Counted from the first letter of the stretch, positions 1 to 10,858 are shown. The stretch is DNA of 64,000 nucleotides from Verrucomicrobiota bacterium (GCA_027493615.1 JAOSKK010000038.1:248001-312000), one strand, 5' to 3'. A program made the numbers and translations. The notes: a model not told the origin generated them from the sequence alone.

Positions 1-36
1 TGGAGAGAGGGGGTGAGAGGGGGTGAGGCGGGCGGT

Positions 37-2465
37 TTATTGGACGAGGTCGAACCAGCTCTCGAAGGCGCCGCCCTCGACGCCGTCGCCAGTGCGGTAG
101 TTGGGGGAGCCGAACCAGGGCGGGAGATGGTTGCCATCGGGGGCGCGGCCACGTTCGCCGGCGGGGCGGGCGTCGGCGAGGAAGTCGCACTTGAGGAGGA
201 CGCGGTGCGTGAAGCCGGGGCGAAGGTCGCCCAGGAAGACCACGGCGTTGGGCGGGTTGGCGGGGTCGGGGTCGAAGAAGTCGCTGCGGGCGTTGCAGCG
301 TTCGGCGAGGCGGGCGAAGCGGGCTTCCCCGCGGATTTCGCACCAGCAGAGCCGGCCGGAGTTGTCGTCGAACTGGCTGCGTTCGACGAGGAAGATGTGG
401 GGGGCAGGAGGAGGTTGGCCGGCATTTGGAGGTCGCGGTCGAAGGCGATGACGAGGCGCTGGCCGAGGTCGGCTTGCGAAGTTCCACGGCCGTGGCGCCA
501 GTTGATGCTGCAGATGCGGGTGAGGTCTGGAGTGGGCAGACCGGGAGGACCGGGAGGACCGGGAGGACCGATGGGTCCGATCGGTCCGATCGGACCGATT
601 GGACCGATGGGACCAGGGGGACCCACGGGGCCTGTAGAGCCAGGGGGCCGGCTGGACCCTGTGGACCGGCAGGGCCTGGGGGTCCCTGCTCGCCCTGCTG
701 TCCGCCGCCGGTGCCTTTGGCGAGGAGACAGCGGATGAGGCGGGAGAGGGTCTCGGTGCTGGGGAGGATCTTGCGGTCGCGCCAGTTGTCGAGGTCGGAG
801 TCGGTGACCGGTTGGTTGAAGATGTAACCGGTGAGGTGGCCAGGACGATGCAGTTGGCGGTTTCGCAGTGCGGGCAGCCGTCGAGGGTTTCCGTGAGAAT
901 GTCGGCACAGCGGGCCTCGGTGATCTCGACGATGGCGACGCCGCCGCCGCCGGGGAAGCGGGGGGACCGTTGAAGGCTGCGTACAGGCGGGTGCCGTCCG
1001 GGGCGAGGGCGAGTCCGGCGGGTTGGTCACCGATGGGCAGGACGGGCCCGAGCGCGGGTTGGTTCAGTTCGGCTTGCTGCGCGTCGATGACCTGGAGCGA
1101 CCCGGCGCCGGCGGCATCGCGGACGTGGGCGATGAGCCAGCGGCCACCGGCCGAGGCAACGAGATCGACGGGTTCGGCAGGGGCGAGCGAGACGGGGTTG
1201 CCTTTCGGCGTGAGGTGGGGGCGGTGCCGGGAGTGGCGTCGAAGACCTGGACGGCGCGCGTGGTGGCATCCGCGACGAAGAGCTTGAAGGCGACGGTGGA
1301 CTGGGCGACGGCGAGCAACGAGGGCGAGGCACCGGCGGGGAGGGCGACCGAGAGCAGGGGGGGTGGCGAGGTTGGTGGCATCGATGATGGCGATCTTGGC
1401 AGCGGTGAGGGCCACGAAGACCCAATGGCCGTCAGGAGAGACGGCGAACGCCGAGGCGGCTTCGTTCAGGGCGATGGCGTCGGGTGGGTTGGCGCTCAGA
1501 ACGTCATCCCAGACGAGGAGGGCGGAGTTGGCGCCGTCGCGGACAAGGCCGAAGAGGCGGTTGCCGGGGGCGGCGGCGAGGAGGAGGTCGCCGGTGGCCT
1601 GCGCGTGGGACAAGGTGTTGAGGGCGGGGAGGGCGGGGTTGGCGGCGTCGAGGACGAGGACCTCGAGATCTGCCGGGGTGGCGGCGGGTCGGAGGGCGAC
1701 GCAGACGTTCGAGCCGTCGGCAAGAACCGCAAGGTCGGAGGCCGGACCTGGTGGCAAAGCGAGGGGGGCGGCGAGGGGGTTGTCGTTCGCAGTGTGGAAG
1801 CTGTAAAGGGTGGCGGGGTCGTCCTGGGAGAGGGCGAACCAGTGGTCGTTCTGGCGATCGACGGCGACGCGGTAGGCGTGGACGATGTCCTTGGTGGTGC
1901 GCCAGGTGAGGGTGAGGCTGCCGGGGTCGGCGGGCGGGCGCACGGGTTCAACGACGAGGTCGAACTGGTAGCCTTCGAGGATGCGGTTGGGCTGGCACGC
2001 CGTGTCGTCGCAGCCACAGGCGTCGAAAAGGGCCGGGACATTCTCGGTGGCGCACTCGCGGTAGCGGACGCAGATCTGGAGTTCGCGCGGTTGATCGTCG
2101 ACGGGTGCGTCATCGCCATGTTGCTGTTTCCACCAGGCGGTGAAGGCGGCGCGGAAGTCGAAGAACTCCTCGCGGGGGACACGGATTTCGCGGCCGCAGC
2201 CATCGACGGCATTGCCGGGTTCGATGACGACGTACTGGGCGCGGCAGGCGGGGTTGGGGTGTTGCTTGACGCGGAGCCCGCAGACGACGCCCCAGCCGTG
2301 GAGTTGCTGGTTGTGCCGGCGGTCCTTGCCGATGAGGTAGCGCTGCTCGTCGGTGAGATCGCGCGCAACGATGAGTTTGCCGTCGAAGTAGTTGTTCCGT
2401 GCCATCTGCGGGACTTCGCACTCGGCACAGGCGTCTTTGAGATGGGGATCAGGGCAACAGGACAT
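37..2465 (-). CDS. eCIS-associated beta-propeller / collagen-like protein, candidate tail fibre (frameshifted)
   Basis: About 800 aa, last gene of the injection-system operon inside the window. It starts ATG at 2465, 64 nt after the gpI-like gene. The N-terminal domain reads [12 protein letters not shown], then [13 protein letters not shown] and [15 protein letters not shown]-like propeller blades follow (about 1850-1030), then a CPHC motif near 870. A Gly-X-Y collagen-like stretch (about 535-700) leads to a C-terminal domain ending ESWFDLVQ. The frame shifts near 1360 (C run), near 1220, in the collagen part and again before 250, so it is not one open frame. Position after gpI and a triple-helix stalk suggest a receptor-binding fibre (Afp13-like role). 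That role is inference; no fibre family is recognised. Confidence 0.7.
535..700 (-). repeat. Collagen-like Gly-X-Y repeat region
   Basis: Read on the minus strand, this stretch encodes consecutive G-P-x triplets ([17 protein letters not shown] type, with a [10 protein letters not shown] end). It forms a predicted triple-helical stalk inside the candidate fibre gene. One frameshift falls within it near 645, as expected for an error-prone low-complexity tract. Confidence 0.75.
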
Positions 2466-2528
2466 AAGGATTCCTCGATTCAGAGTGGGGATCAGCGGGA
2501 AGGGCGTCGGGCAAAGGAAAGGGCGGGG

Positions 2529-4765
2529 TCAATCCAGCAGCAGCGTCGAGCCGAGGCGTGAGCGGATGCCCAGGCGGAGGTGCGGGCGGGCCGCTTCGTC
2601 GGGCGAAGGACTGAGGAGGGTGTCGTGGCCGAGTTGCGCCCTCGCCGGCGCGGACGCCGGACGGGTAGCGGCCCAGGACGGTGTCGAGGCCGACGACGGA
2701 GCGGCAGCCGAGCTGGAAGCGCGGGGCCAGGATCTCGACGCGGGCGAGGGTGTGGGCGGGTTTGGCCATTTCGACGATGCGGAGGATGGTCTGGCGTTTG
2801 GGCTCGCTTGGGGCACTGGGGACCGGGACGAAGACGGTGAACTGATGGGCGTAGTAGTGGAAGGGATCGCGGAGCGGGTCACCGGTATCGGTCAACTGGA
2901 ACTGGCCGATGGCGGCGTGTTCGTCCAGTTGGAGGCGCCGGACGACGGCGGGGCCGAAGAGGCGGGACTGGTCGCCGAGGCGGCCGTGGTCGAGTTCGAG
3001 CCAACGGCGCACACGGAAGTGCTCGAGCAAGCAGGGTTCGAGGCCGGTGTAGAGCTTCAGATGGAGCCGGAGGCCCGCGGCGGTGCCTCGCAGGGCGTAG
3101 AGGCGGTGGGCATGCTGGAGGAGGGCACGGCGTTGGGCTTCGGACCAGTGGCGGTCCAAAGCCAGGCCGATCCACGAGGCGAGCCAGGCGAGGAAGTCGT
3201 TCGGGCTGCGGGAGGAGGTGGGGACGGCGCGGGGATCGAAGTAGCCGGCCAGACGTTCGAGGAGTTCGGTCGTCTGGTTGCGCAGCGAGTCGAAGATCGA
3301 GAGAAACCGCGCGAGGAAATCGGCTCCGGCAGGGTCTTCGGCATAGACGGCAGGCAGGTAACGGAGACTCGAGACGCGGGGGCCTTGGAGCCGGATCCGG
3401 GTGAGGCGGGGCGAGCTGGTGGTTTCCCCGCGGAAGGTGAGTCGTAACCAGAGGAAACGGCCCGGCGGACTGGTGATGAGGCAATCCCATTCGGGAGAGG
3501 TGGAGCCGGCGTGCGTCTGGCGGGTTTGCCAGCGGGATTCGGGAAGTGCGGAGATCTCGGCGTCGCTCTTCCAGGCCGGGGCGGTGAAGGTGTCGACCTG
3601 GAGCTGGGCGCCGCGGGGGACGTCGGCGGTGAGGAGGACGCGGTGCCAGGTGCAGTCGTGGATTTCGCTGTCGAGGGCCTGGCTGATCCAGCGGCCTTCC
3701 TCCAGGTAACGGGCGGGGGATTCGAGCTGGACCACACAGCGCTGGCGGGCGTCGCCCAACAGCGGATTGCCCTGACGGTCGAAGGCAATGCTGGTGCATT
3801 CGGCCGGGAAGGGCGAGGTGGCGGACAGGGTGCGCGGGCTGCAAGGGTCTGAGCGGCAGATGACGTGGACCCGACGGGTGACGCGGCTGGCGAGGTAGAG
3901 GTTCCCGGCTTCGTCCACGGCGAGGGCGAGAGGACGGAACCGACCCGCGACATCCCGCGGTTGTGCGATGCGCTCGACGAACTTCCCGGTCGAGTCCAGG
4001 ACCGTCACGTCGTCGATGTCCTCCTGGATGATGTAGAGCCGGCGCTGGGGATCGACGGCGAGCCGGGTGGGGCGGACGAGCGCAGGCGAATCAGCGGAGG
4101 CACCATCCCAGGAGGCTTGCCAGCAGCCGGCGGCATTGAAGATGTGGATCAAACCGTGGGCCCGGTCGGCGACGAAGAAGCGTCCGCAAGGGTCGGCGGC
4201 GACGTCCCAGGGCTCCCAGGTGTCCGGAGAAAACGTGGTGGTCGGCTGGCAGGTGGATCCGGCATCGGGAGCGGCGCGAGGGGGGCTTACGGGAACGAGG
4301 CGGACATGACCGTCGGGGCGTGTGACCCGGTACGGGCCGAGAACCAGGCGGAGGACGAGTCCCTTCTGCGTAAAGACCTGGACGCGGCGGTTGCCGGTGT
4401 CAGCGACGATGAGGTCACCGAAGCGGGAGCGGGCGAGGCCGTTGGGCTGGCGGAATTGCCGGGGGCATCGCCTTCGCCGCCGGCGCAAGGCAGGGTGTGG
4501 AAGGTCTCGGTGCAGGGATCGTAGCGCTTCAGGGCGGGGAGGCCGGCGTCGAGGATGTAGAGGTTGCCGTCCGGATCGGCGGCGAGGGCGCGGGGGAGGA
4601 CGAGGCCACCGAAGGTGCCGGCGGCATCCACCAGCGGCCGGGCGCTGCCGGGGAGGGGGCTGAGCTCGAGCGCGCCGCTGGAGGGCTCAGGGTGAGACCC
4701 TCGCTATGGGCGCTGCGCCAGCCGGCGAGCGGGCTGAGCAGGAAGAGATCGGGACCAGGTTTCAC
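2529..4765 (-). CDS. eCIS baseplate protein: NHL propeller fused to phage tail protein I-like domain (frameshifted)
   Basis: About 745 aa. The start is GTG at 4765, overlapping the stop of the baseplate J gene (GTGA). The first half carries about six NHL-type blades, such as ALAADPDGNLYILDAG, GDLIVADTGNRRVQVF and LAVDEAGNLYLAS. The second half is a gpI-like tail domain: RYLPAVYAEDP, NDFLAWLASWIGLALDRHW, LYALRGTAAGL. This matches the place of Afp12/Pvc12 in eCIS clusters. Frameshifts lie near 4640, 4480 and 2650; the proper C-terminus (SRLGSTLLLD) is in the frame ending at 2529. The propeller-gpI fusion suggests an outward-facing ornament on the baseplate wedge (inference). Confidence 0.8.
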
Positions 4766-6756
4766 GCGTAGCCGACGCTGATGCGATGGGTTTCGGAGTA
4801 GAGCAGGGCTCCGGCGTCGAGGGGGAACGTCGCGACAGAACTCCTGCCGGGTGTCGTCGAGGTAGAGGACGAGCTGGTTGTTCAGGATGCGATCCACGCC
4901 CGGGGTGTCGAGGATGACGCGGTAGACGTTGGAGTAAAAGATGGTGCGGCCGAACTCCCAGCCCTGGCCTTGTTCGCCACCGTGGAGGGGGTGGAAGTAG
5001 GTGACGAGGCGTGTCTCGACGGCCTGCTTGACCTGACCCAAGTCGGCATCGGGGAGCACGACGACGTCGGCCTCGACGGTGATGCGATGGTAGAGGGGCG
5101 GGACCACGTGGACTTCCGAGGTCAGGAGGCGGGCGCGGTTGAGGTGGGCGCAGACCGCGGCGAGCGTGGTTTCGTTGGGGAGGGGATTGGGTGTGTCGCT
5201 TTCGGGGACGACGATGACGGTGATGACGCCGGGGATGGGAGCTCCGGTGTAACGGGGGTGGTGAAGGGGCAGGGCTTTGGCGCGGCGGACGAGCGTCCCG
5301 GGTGTGGCGAGGGCGAGGGACTCGAAGTCCTCGACCGTCACCGCCCTTCCTTTGTTCTTCAGGGCGGTGGCGGCGCGCAGCTTGGCGTCCTCGAGGGGTT
5401 CTTCAGCCGCGCCGCCGGTGGCGGGGCGGTGGTTGGTGACGCTCTCGATGCCGTCGAGCGTGGTCTGGAGTTCGGTGATGGTGGCGGCGGCCACGTTGCC
5501 GGCGGGTCCGCCGCCGTAGCGGTAGTGCCGGGCGACGATGCTGACGGTGGGGGTGTCCTGGTTGATGAGCGGGATGCGGCCGTGGCGGCCGTCGCCGAAG
5601 CGCACTTCGCCGGTGGTGCGGTTGAGGGTGTAGTGCGGGTCGTCAGGCTTGGAAGCGAGGAAGTCGTCGACCTCCTGCCAGGAAGGAAGCCGGCGGTGGT
5701 GGTTTCGGCCACTTCGAGGCGCAGGCTGGTGAGGGTGATGCGGCGACCGTCGGCTCCGGGGACGATTTCGGGTCGGTCGCGCAAGACGACAGGGGCGTGG
5801 GCGAGGCGGAAGGTCTGGCCGGGACGGCCGTTGCTGCCGCCGAGGACCTCATCGCGCTGGGTGATGGCCTGGAGGGCGGGAGTGGTGTTCGTGAGGATGC
5901 GGTCCAAGCGCGGGGCGGCTTCGTAGCGGCTTTGCTCGAGGCGGGCACGGAACCAGTACAGGTCCTGGGTGACCTGGCCGATCTTGGTCTTCTTGGCGGC
6001 GGTTCCGGGTCCACGGAAGACGATGTGGCCGCTTCGGCTGAAGGCGCGGGTGGAGTCTTGGGTGAGGGTGAAGGACTGCCAGAAACGGCCGTCCCAATAC
6101 TCCCAAACCAATGTGGCGGGGGCGGCAGTGTGCCGAGGTCGAGGTCGCAGGCGTGTGGCGGTGGGGGGTGAGGGTGGACGGGAGGTAGCAGGCGAGGTCC
6201 ACGGTCTGAGCGGTGAAGGGCAGGGGAGAGTCGAAGCCCAGGAGCAGCGCACTGCCGGGTCGGGCATGGGCGCCGAACGGGTGGAACCACTGGCCGGTGG
6301 TCGCGTTCTTGGCGGTTTCCGTCGAGTAGCTGAAACCGTCGAACGACTGAACCGCGGCGAGTTTGGCGCCGAGGGCGATGAGTGGGTCGAGGGTTTCGAA
6401 GAGGATGGGTTGGCCGGCGGCATCGGTGCCGGCGGCGATCTGGGTGCCGGCGGGGATGGCGACATACTCGCGGTCGGTGCGGGCGAGGGTGAAGGTGAGG
6501 TCGGCGCGGGCGGGTTGGGCGGGCGTGAGTTCGAGGCCGAGGAGTTGGAGGAACTTGATGTAGTGGAGGTCGGGGACCTGGTTGAGGCGGAAGAGGGTGG
6601 TTTCGGTGAGCCAGGCGAAGAGTTCGAGGAGGGTGATGCCGGGATCGCTGGCGTTGTGGTCGGTCCACTCCGGGGCGTAGCGGGGATGAGGTTGCGGGCT
6701 TCGGTGACGAGGTCAGCGAAGCGGCGATCGTCCAAGTTGGGGGTGGCGAGGGGCAT
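4762..6756 (-). CDS. eCIS baseplate J-like wedge protein (frameshifted)
   Basis: About 665 aa, starting MPLATPNLDDRRFADL at 6756, three bases after the gp25 stop. It contains WTDHNASDPGITLLELFAWL, a hallmark of the large eCIS/phage baseplate assembly J proteins (Afp11/gp6 role). The core reads EYWDGRFWQSF, and the C-terminal half VTVEDFESLALATPGTL. It ends SETHRISVGYA at 4762 after a C-run frameshift near 4835. Other shifts lie near 6680, 6130 and 5690. It should form the baseplate wedge with gp25 and gpI. Confidence 0.85.
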
Positions 6757-6758
6757 GG

Positions 6759-7160
6759 TCAGGTTCCGCGGCCTTCGCGGAGGTAGAAGGGATAGACCAG
6801 GTTGTGGAAGGCGTTGTTGGCGAGGATGCGGTAATGGACGCGGATGAGCAGGAGTTCGGGTGATTCGGGTGGGGCATCGACGTCCACGCTGAGGAGTTCG
6901 ATGCGTGGTTCCCATTCGAGGAGGGCCTGGCGGACCTGCTGGGCGATGCCGGCCCGGGTGCCGGGATTGTTGGGGGCAAAGACGAAGTTGCGCAGGCCAC
7001 AGCCGAAACGGGGGCGCATGGGGCGTTCGCCAGGCGCGGTGGCAAGGATGAGCCAGATGGCCTGGGCAACATCGGCGTCGGCGGCGACGTACCGGAAGCC
7101 GCCGCGTGGGGTGACGCGCAGGGGAAAAGCCCAACCGGTTCCGAGGAAGTCGCGGCCCAT
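6759..7160 (-). CDS. eCIS baseplate wedge protein, GPW/gp25 family
   Basis: Intact, 133 aa from ATG at 7160 (MGRDFLGTGWAFPLRV). An upstream TTG at 7169 is possible but overlaps the previous gene; the ATG lies two bases after that gene's stop. It has the gp25 pattern: GWAFPLRV near the N-terminus, AIWLILATAPGERPMRPRFGCGL, then LLEWEPRIEL. The ATAPGER.MRP segment is diagnostic of the lysozyme-fold wedge protein. It is the Afp9/Pvc9 equivalent, directly followed by baseplate J. Confidence 0.93.
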   Translation of the reverse strand: MGRDFLGTGWAFPLRVTPRGGFRYVAADADVAQAIWLILATAPGERPMRPRFGCGLRNFVFAPNNPGTRAGIAQQVRQALLEWEPRIELLSVDVDAPPESPELLLIRVHYRILANNAFHNLVYPFYLREGRGT

Positions 7161-7162
7161 GA

Positions 7163-7839
7163 TCAGCAAGGGATGGAATCGATGACCTGCCGGAGCGTGT
7201 CGACGGCGTCCTGCATGGTGGCGACGGTTTGCTGGGCGTCCTGGCCGGCGAGATCGCCCATCGAAGGGAGGGTCAGTTTGAGTTGAGCGATTTCGAGGAG
7301 CGGCTGAAGGAGGTCCATGAGGGGGTGATGAAGGCCATGGCTTCCTGGATCTGCTGGAGGGAGATGGCGGCGTTGTTCTGGGCGCACTCGATGGTGCCGA
7401 GGAGGACCGGGTTACCCTGGGCGGAGTTGAGGTCGATGCCGACCTGGAAGTCCAGGATGCTCTTGATGGCGTCGAGGATGCACTGGAGATAGCTGAGGAG
7501 CATCTGGAGGATGGCCTTGATCATGCGGCACAGCGCGAACGGGTCGACCAGGCCGAAGCACGGAACGAGCTTGCCGATCGCCGCCAACACATCGCCGCCC
7601 TTGGTGAGGTCCGGGAGTGACTCGAAGAAGGTCTTGAGGGAAGCGAAGACATTCAACATGCGCAGGATGCACGTGAGGCCCGCGAGGAGGGGCATGAGCT
7701 GCAGCATGAGGCTGTGCACGACCGCGCAGTTGGTGGGCGGGCCTTTGGAAGGGTCCACGAGCGCCTTCAGTTCGACTCCCATGGGCAGCGGGATGCTCAG
7801 GGGAGGGACTTGCGGGAACTTGACGCAGTTGTCAGCCAT
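7163..7839 (-). CDS. Unrecognised eCIS operon protein, hydrophobic and Cys-rich (one frameshift)
   Basis: About 225 aa, starting MADNCVKFPQVPPLSI. I do not recognise the family. It is rich in Leu, Met and Cys with long amphipathic stretches (LMLQLMPLLAGLTCILRML, CRMIKAILQMLLSYLQCIL), has no obvious signal peptide, and ends VDTLRQVIDSIPC. The frame shifts near 7320. Tight linkage between the spike gene and gp25 suggests a structural or chaperone role in the baseplate or hub; it occupies the place where PAAR-tip or tape-measure genes could occur but resembles neither. Confidence 0.7.
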
Positions 7840-7866
7840 GAGGAGGGCGAAGGGCGAAGGGCGAAG

Positions 7867-8376
7867 TTAGATGGGGCTGGGGGTCATGGCGACCGGGCGA
7901 CCGTTGATGACGACGTTCAGGCCGCGGATTTCGACGGTGCCGACGCTGCGGATGGTGATGCGGCTGTTGGCGAGCTCGATGACATTGCCGTGGGCGTCGC
8001 TGACCCGGAGATAGCCCTGGTCGCCGGCGGTCACTTCCGGGTCGTAGAAGGCGATCTCGTGGCCGTTGACCGAGCGGAACTTGCGCAGCTTGGGATCACC
8101 CGGTTCCGGCACGGTGTCTTCCCCGTTCCAAAGGAAACCGATGATGAAGGGGTGCTGGACGTCGCCGTGCTCGAAGGAGACGAGGACTTCGTCACCGATC
8201 TCGGGCTGGAACCAGGCGCCGCGGCCACGGCCGGCCATGAAGCGGGCGACGGGGGCCCAGTAGCTGCGGGTCTGGCCGGTCATCCAGGGGAACTCCACCT
8301 GGAGGCGGCCCTCGTTTTCGGGATCGTCGCGGTCGCGCACAACGCCTACGACGACGCCATAGATCTTGGTCGTCAT
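7867..8376 (-). CDS. eCIS spike protein, gpV/gp5 OB-fold (VgrG-tip-like)
   Basis: Intact, 169 aa, ATG at 8376 overlapping the hub stop (ATGA). The N-terminus MTTKIYGVVVGVVRD, then DPENEGRLQVEFPWM, is the typical OB-fold of baseplate assembly protein V / VgrG gp5. IGDEVLVSFEHGD and PFIIGFLWNG follow, then a short beta-rich tail (VIELANSRITIRS). In Afp/PVC the hub and spike are fused (Afp8); here they are two overlapping genes, as in myophages. Confidence 0.9.
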   Translation of the reverse strand: MTTKIYGVVVGVVRDRDDPENEGRLQVEFPWMTGQTRSYWAPVARFMAGRGRGAWFQPEIGDEVLVSFEHGDVQHPFIIGFLWNGEDTVPEPGDPKLRKFRSVNGHEIAFYDPEVTAGDQGYLRVSDAHGNVIELANSRITIRSVGTVEIRGLNVVINGRPVAMTPSPI

Positions 8377-9596
8377 GACGCAGGGGCTGCGGCGGACGCG
8401 GCGCGAGTCTGCTCGCGTCGGGCGTGGAAGGTGGTGCGGTAGCCGGAATCGTTGAAGGTGTGGGTGGTCTGGGTGACGAAGTAGCGGCCGTTGAAACGGT
8501 AGCCGAGACCTTTGAGGACGACGGCGCGGCCGGCGCGGAGGTCGGGCAGGCCGACGGTGGTGCCGGTGGCCTTGACGAAGTCCTGCAATTGGCGACGGAG
8601 GATGGCCTGGGCGAGTTCGCGGGCTTCCTGGACGGAATGGACCGGTTGATCGGTGATGACCTCCTCGCGGCCGGCGTCGCGGGCGAGGGCGTGAAGGTCC
8701 GAGTTGAGCTCGTTCTGGCTGAGTTCGGCCACGCCTTCGATCGCGCGGTTGGTGCGGCGGTTCCAGCCGCGCACGATGACCTTCTTGAGCTGGCGCGTGG
8801 TGGTGAGGGTGGGTCGGAACTGGACCAGCGAACGGCCCCACTCAAGCTCGTAGGTCACGTCGCGCAGGGAGGGGGAGGGACCGAAGTGCAGGTAGCGGTG
8901 GGGCTGGCCGTTGCGGGTTTCCTCGACGATGAAGACGGAGTAACCGCGGCGGCGGGCGCGTTCGAGCAGGAAGAGGATGGGGTACTGATTGTTCATGAAG
9001 ACGTAGGCCTGGGATTCCTCGGCGGCCTCGGCTTCCGGGACGGGGCGAACCTCACAGTCGAGGCCGGGACGACCGGCGCGGTCGTCGGGGGCGCGGCTCA
9101 ACTGGCGGGCGATTTCGCTGTCCTTGGTCCGGTCCTGCGGTTTCTGCCAGGCCCAGGTGTATTGGCGGCGGCGGAAGCGATCGAGGACGTTGAGGCCGCG
9201 GACGGTGAGGGTGGGGGCGGAAGATTCCGAGAAAGCGGGCTCGAGCGTGGTGATGTAGCCGGTCATCATGAGGCGGAGATTCTGGTTGGCGCCCTGGTAG
9301 CCGAGGTGGATCTGGAGTTCCTTGCCGGGATCGAACAGGGTGGCCAGCCGGCCGGCGTCGCTGTTGGGGGCGGGGGCGGTTTCGGGACCGGTGTATTTGA
9401 GGCGGCGCTCGGTGGCATCCCAGTTGTTGATGGTGAGGCTGAAGGAATCGACCTTCTCGATGTTGTCTTCGTAGGTGAGCTCGATGACGTCGCGGACCAC
9501 GTCGCGAGGCAGGCGCTGGTTGGCGATGCGGACCTCGAAGGCCGGGACGTAGAAGGTCTCGGTCTCGGCGGCGAGCGGGATGACCGTTTCGGACAT
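8373..9596 (-). CDS. eCIS baseplate hub protein, phage late control gpD-like
   Basis: Intact, 407 aa. It has the gpD/gp27 pattern: FYVPAFEVRIANQRLP, IELTYEDNIEKVDSFSLTI, a middle LDRFRRRQYTWAW, and a C-terminal domain ending GYRFNGRYFVTQTTHTF. It forms the trimeric hub joining the inner tube to the spike. Translationally coupled to the gpV-like spike downstream and 20 nt from the LysM gene upstream, so the three form one module. Confidence 0.9.
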   Translation of the reverse strand: MSETVIPLAAETETFYVPAFEVRIANQRLPRDVVRDVIELTYEDNIEKVDSFSLTINNWDATERRLKYTGPETAPAPNSDAGRLATLFDPGKELQIHLGYQGANQNLRLMMTGYITTLEPAFSESSAPTLTVRGLNVLDRFRRRQYTWAWQKPQDRTKDSEIARQLSRAPDDRAGRPGLDCEVRPVPEAEAAEESQAYVFMNNQYPILFLLERARRRGYSVFIVEETRNGQPHRYLHFGPSPSLRDVTYELEWGRSLVQFRPTLTTTRQLKKVIVRGWNRRTNRAIEGVAELSQNELNSDLHALARDAGREEVITDQPVHSVQEARELAQAILRRQLQDFVKATGTTVGLPDLRAGRAVVLKGLGYRFNGRYFVTQTTHTFNDSGYRTTFHARREQTRAASAAAPAS

Positions 9597-9616
9597 GGCC
9601 GGTCCGGGAGGCGGGA

Positions 9617-10290
9617 TCAGGTGAGGGGCGGCAGGCGCAGGATGGAGCCGGGGGCGAGGTCCAGGGATCGAGCAAGCGGTTCTCCTCGGCGATAGCGCGC
9701 CAGGCGGCGGGGTCGCCGTAGGCGGTGTAGGCGATGCTGCTGAGGTTGTCGCCTTCCTGGACGACGTGGGACTTGGTGTGGTCGGCGGACATCAGGTTCA
9801 GCTCGTAAAGTTGTTCGGCGAGCGTCTTGTACTCCTTAAGGGTGACGGTGAGGGTGGCACGGAGGGGGACGCCGTCGTCGCTGAAAAGGGTGTAGCGCTG
9901 GCGGACGCTCTCGACGACGCACTGGAACTGGTCACGGTTCCAACCGGGGAAGAACACGCCGCCCCAGGAGACGCGGAGGATGGGCGGGGCATGGGTGTCA
10001 CTCTCGATCTTGATGAGGTCGTAGAAGTCGTTCGTGCGGGAGGTGACCGAGGTGGCATCGCTCAGGAAACCTCCGTCGGTGGTGTCGAAGAACAGATCGA
10101 GGGTGAGGGTTTCGGTCTGGCCACGGACGAACTGGAGCATGGGAGAGTCGAGGCCGGGGATGGGAACCTCGGCGATCTGGTTGCCCTTGTTGAGCGTGTA
10201 CTCGGTGGGGTTGAACTGGACCTCAAGGCCGGGGGCCACTTCCCTTCCGTGCTTGTCGAGACGGATGAACCGGGCGCGGGCGGGTTTCAT
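9617..10290 (-). CDS. eCIS LysM adaptor protein (Afp7/Pvc7-like, one frameshift)
   Basis: About 224 aa. It starts MKPARARFIRLDKHG with VQFNPTEYTLNKGNQIAEV, the conserved N-terminus of eCIS tube-baseplate adaptor proteins. The C-terminus is a LysM domain: SHVVQEGDNLSSIAYTAYG and WRAIAEENRLLDP. The open frame reads on into the next gene, but a 1-nt shift near 9660 restores LAPGSILRLPPLT and a TGA at 9617. In related systems this protein connects the last tube ring to the hub. Confidence 0.88.
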
Positions 10291-10657
10291 GGAGCGCGAG
10301 GGGACGAAGGCGTTCGAAGTTCAAAGTTCAAAGTTCAAAGCTCAAAGCTCAAAGCTCAAAGCTCACGGGAAGCGTCCTGTTCCTCTCGGACCTGCTCCGG
10401 GGCCATGACGCTGAAAGCGCCGGTAAACCGGACGCACTCCAGACGCTTCGCGCGGAATGGACGGGCTGCGCCCATCGCGAAGCGTCTGGAGTGCGGGGGT
10501 TCACCCCCGCTTTTCGTGCTCGGTTTATGGAGACATGGTCCTTGGCCTCGGCGGCCATGCCCGGGGACCAGGAACCGCGGGAGTGCAGGCGGGACGCCTG
10601 CACCACAAGGTCCGCGGGGTGGGGGAAGCGGGGAAGGTGCATCACGGGTCGGTGGTA
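10291..10657. other. Repeat cluster interrupting the eCIS operon
   Basis: This gene-free 367-bp gap lies inside an otherwise tightly packed operon. From left to right it holds short tandem copies of TTCAAAG/CTCAAAG (about 10313-10366), an imperfect family-B hairpin (about 10411-10520) and a GTGCAGGC-type palindrome (10583-10608). No gene is supported here. Confidence 0.7.
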
Positions 10658-10849
10658 TCAGGGGCTGGACGGCGAGGCCGGGCCGTCGGAGACGTTGCGC
10701 TGGTAGTTGCGCTCGTCGTTGGTGCGGCGTTCGCGGTCGAGTTCCTCGCGGACGAGTCGGAGGATGAAAGCGACGTCCTCGGGACGCAGGCCGGCGGGGC
10801 GGTCTTCGAGGCGGATGCGGCTTTGGATTTCGCCGATGTGGATGTTCAT
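10658..10849 (-). CDS. Small eCIS protein, Afp6/Pvc6-like
   Basis: 63 aa, MNIHIGEIQSRIRLEDRP, ending GPASPSSP. The short acidic/basic protein before the LysM gene matches the position and size of Afp6/Pvc6. The helix AFILRLVREELDRERR is strongly amphipathic. The start is the only ATG that gives a protein without repeat-encoded sequence. Confidence 0.75.
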   Translation of the reverse strand: MNIHIGEIQSRIRLEDRPAGLRPEDVAFILRLVREELDRERRTNDERNYQRNVSDGPASPSSP

Positions 10850-10858
10850 GGAGTAAGG

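Noticed and set aside
426-827. RTG/DRSDRTD repeats on the plus strand
   Set aside because: These are the antisense reading of the collagen-like Gly-X-Y region.
1023-2561. Long plus-strand reading frame (512 aa) opposite the fibre gene
   Set aside because: Composition is dominated by G, E, V and A as expected of an antisense shadow in GC-rich DNA; the minus strand carries recognisable conserved domains.
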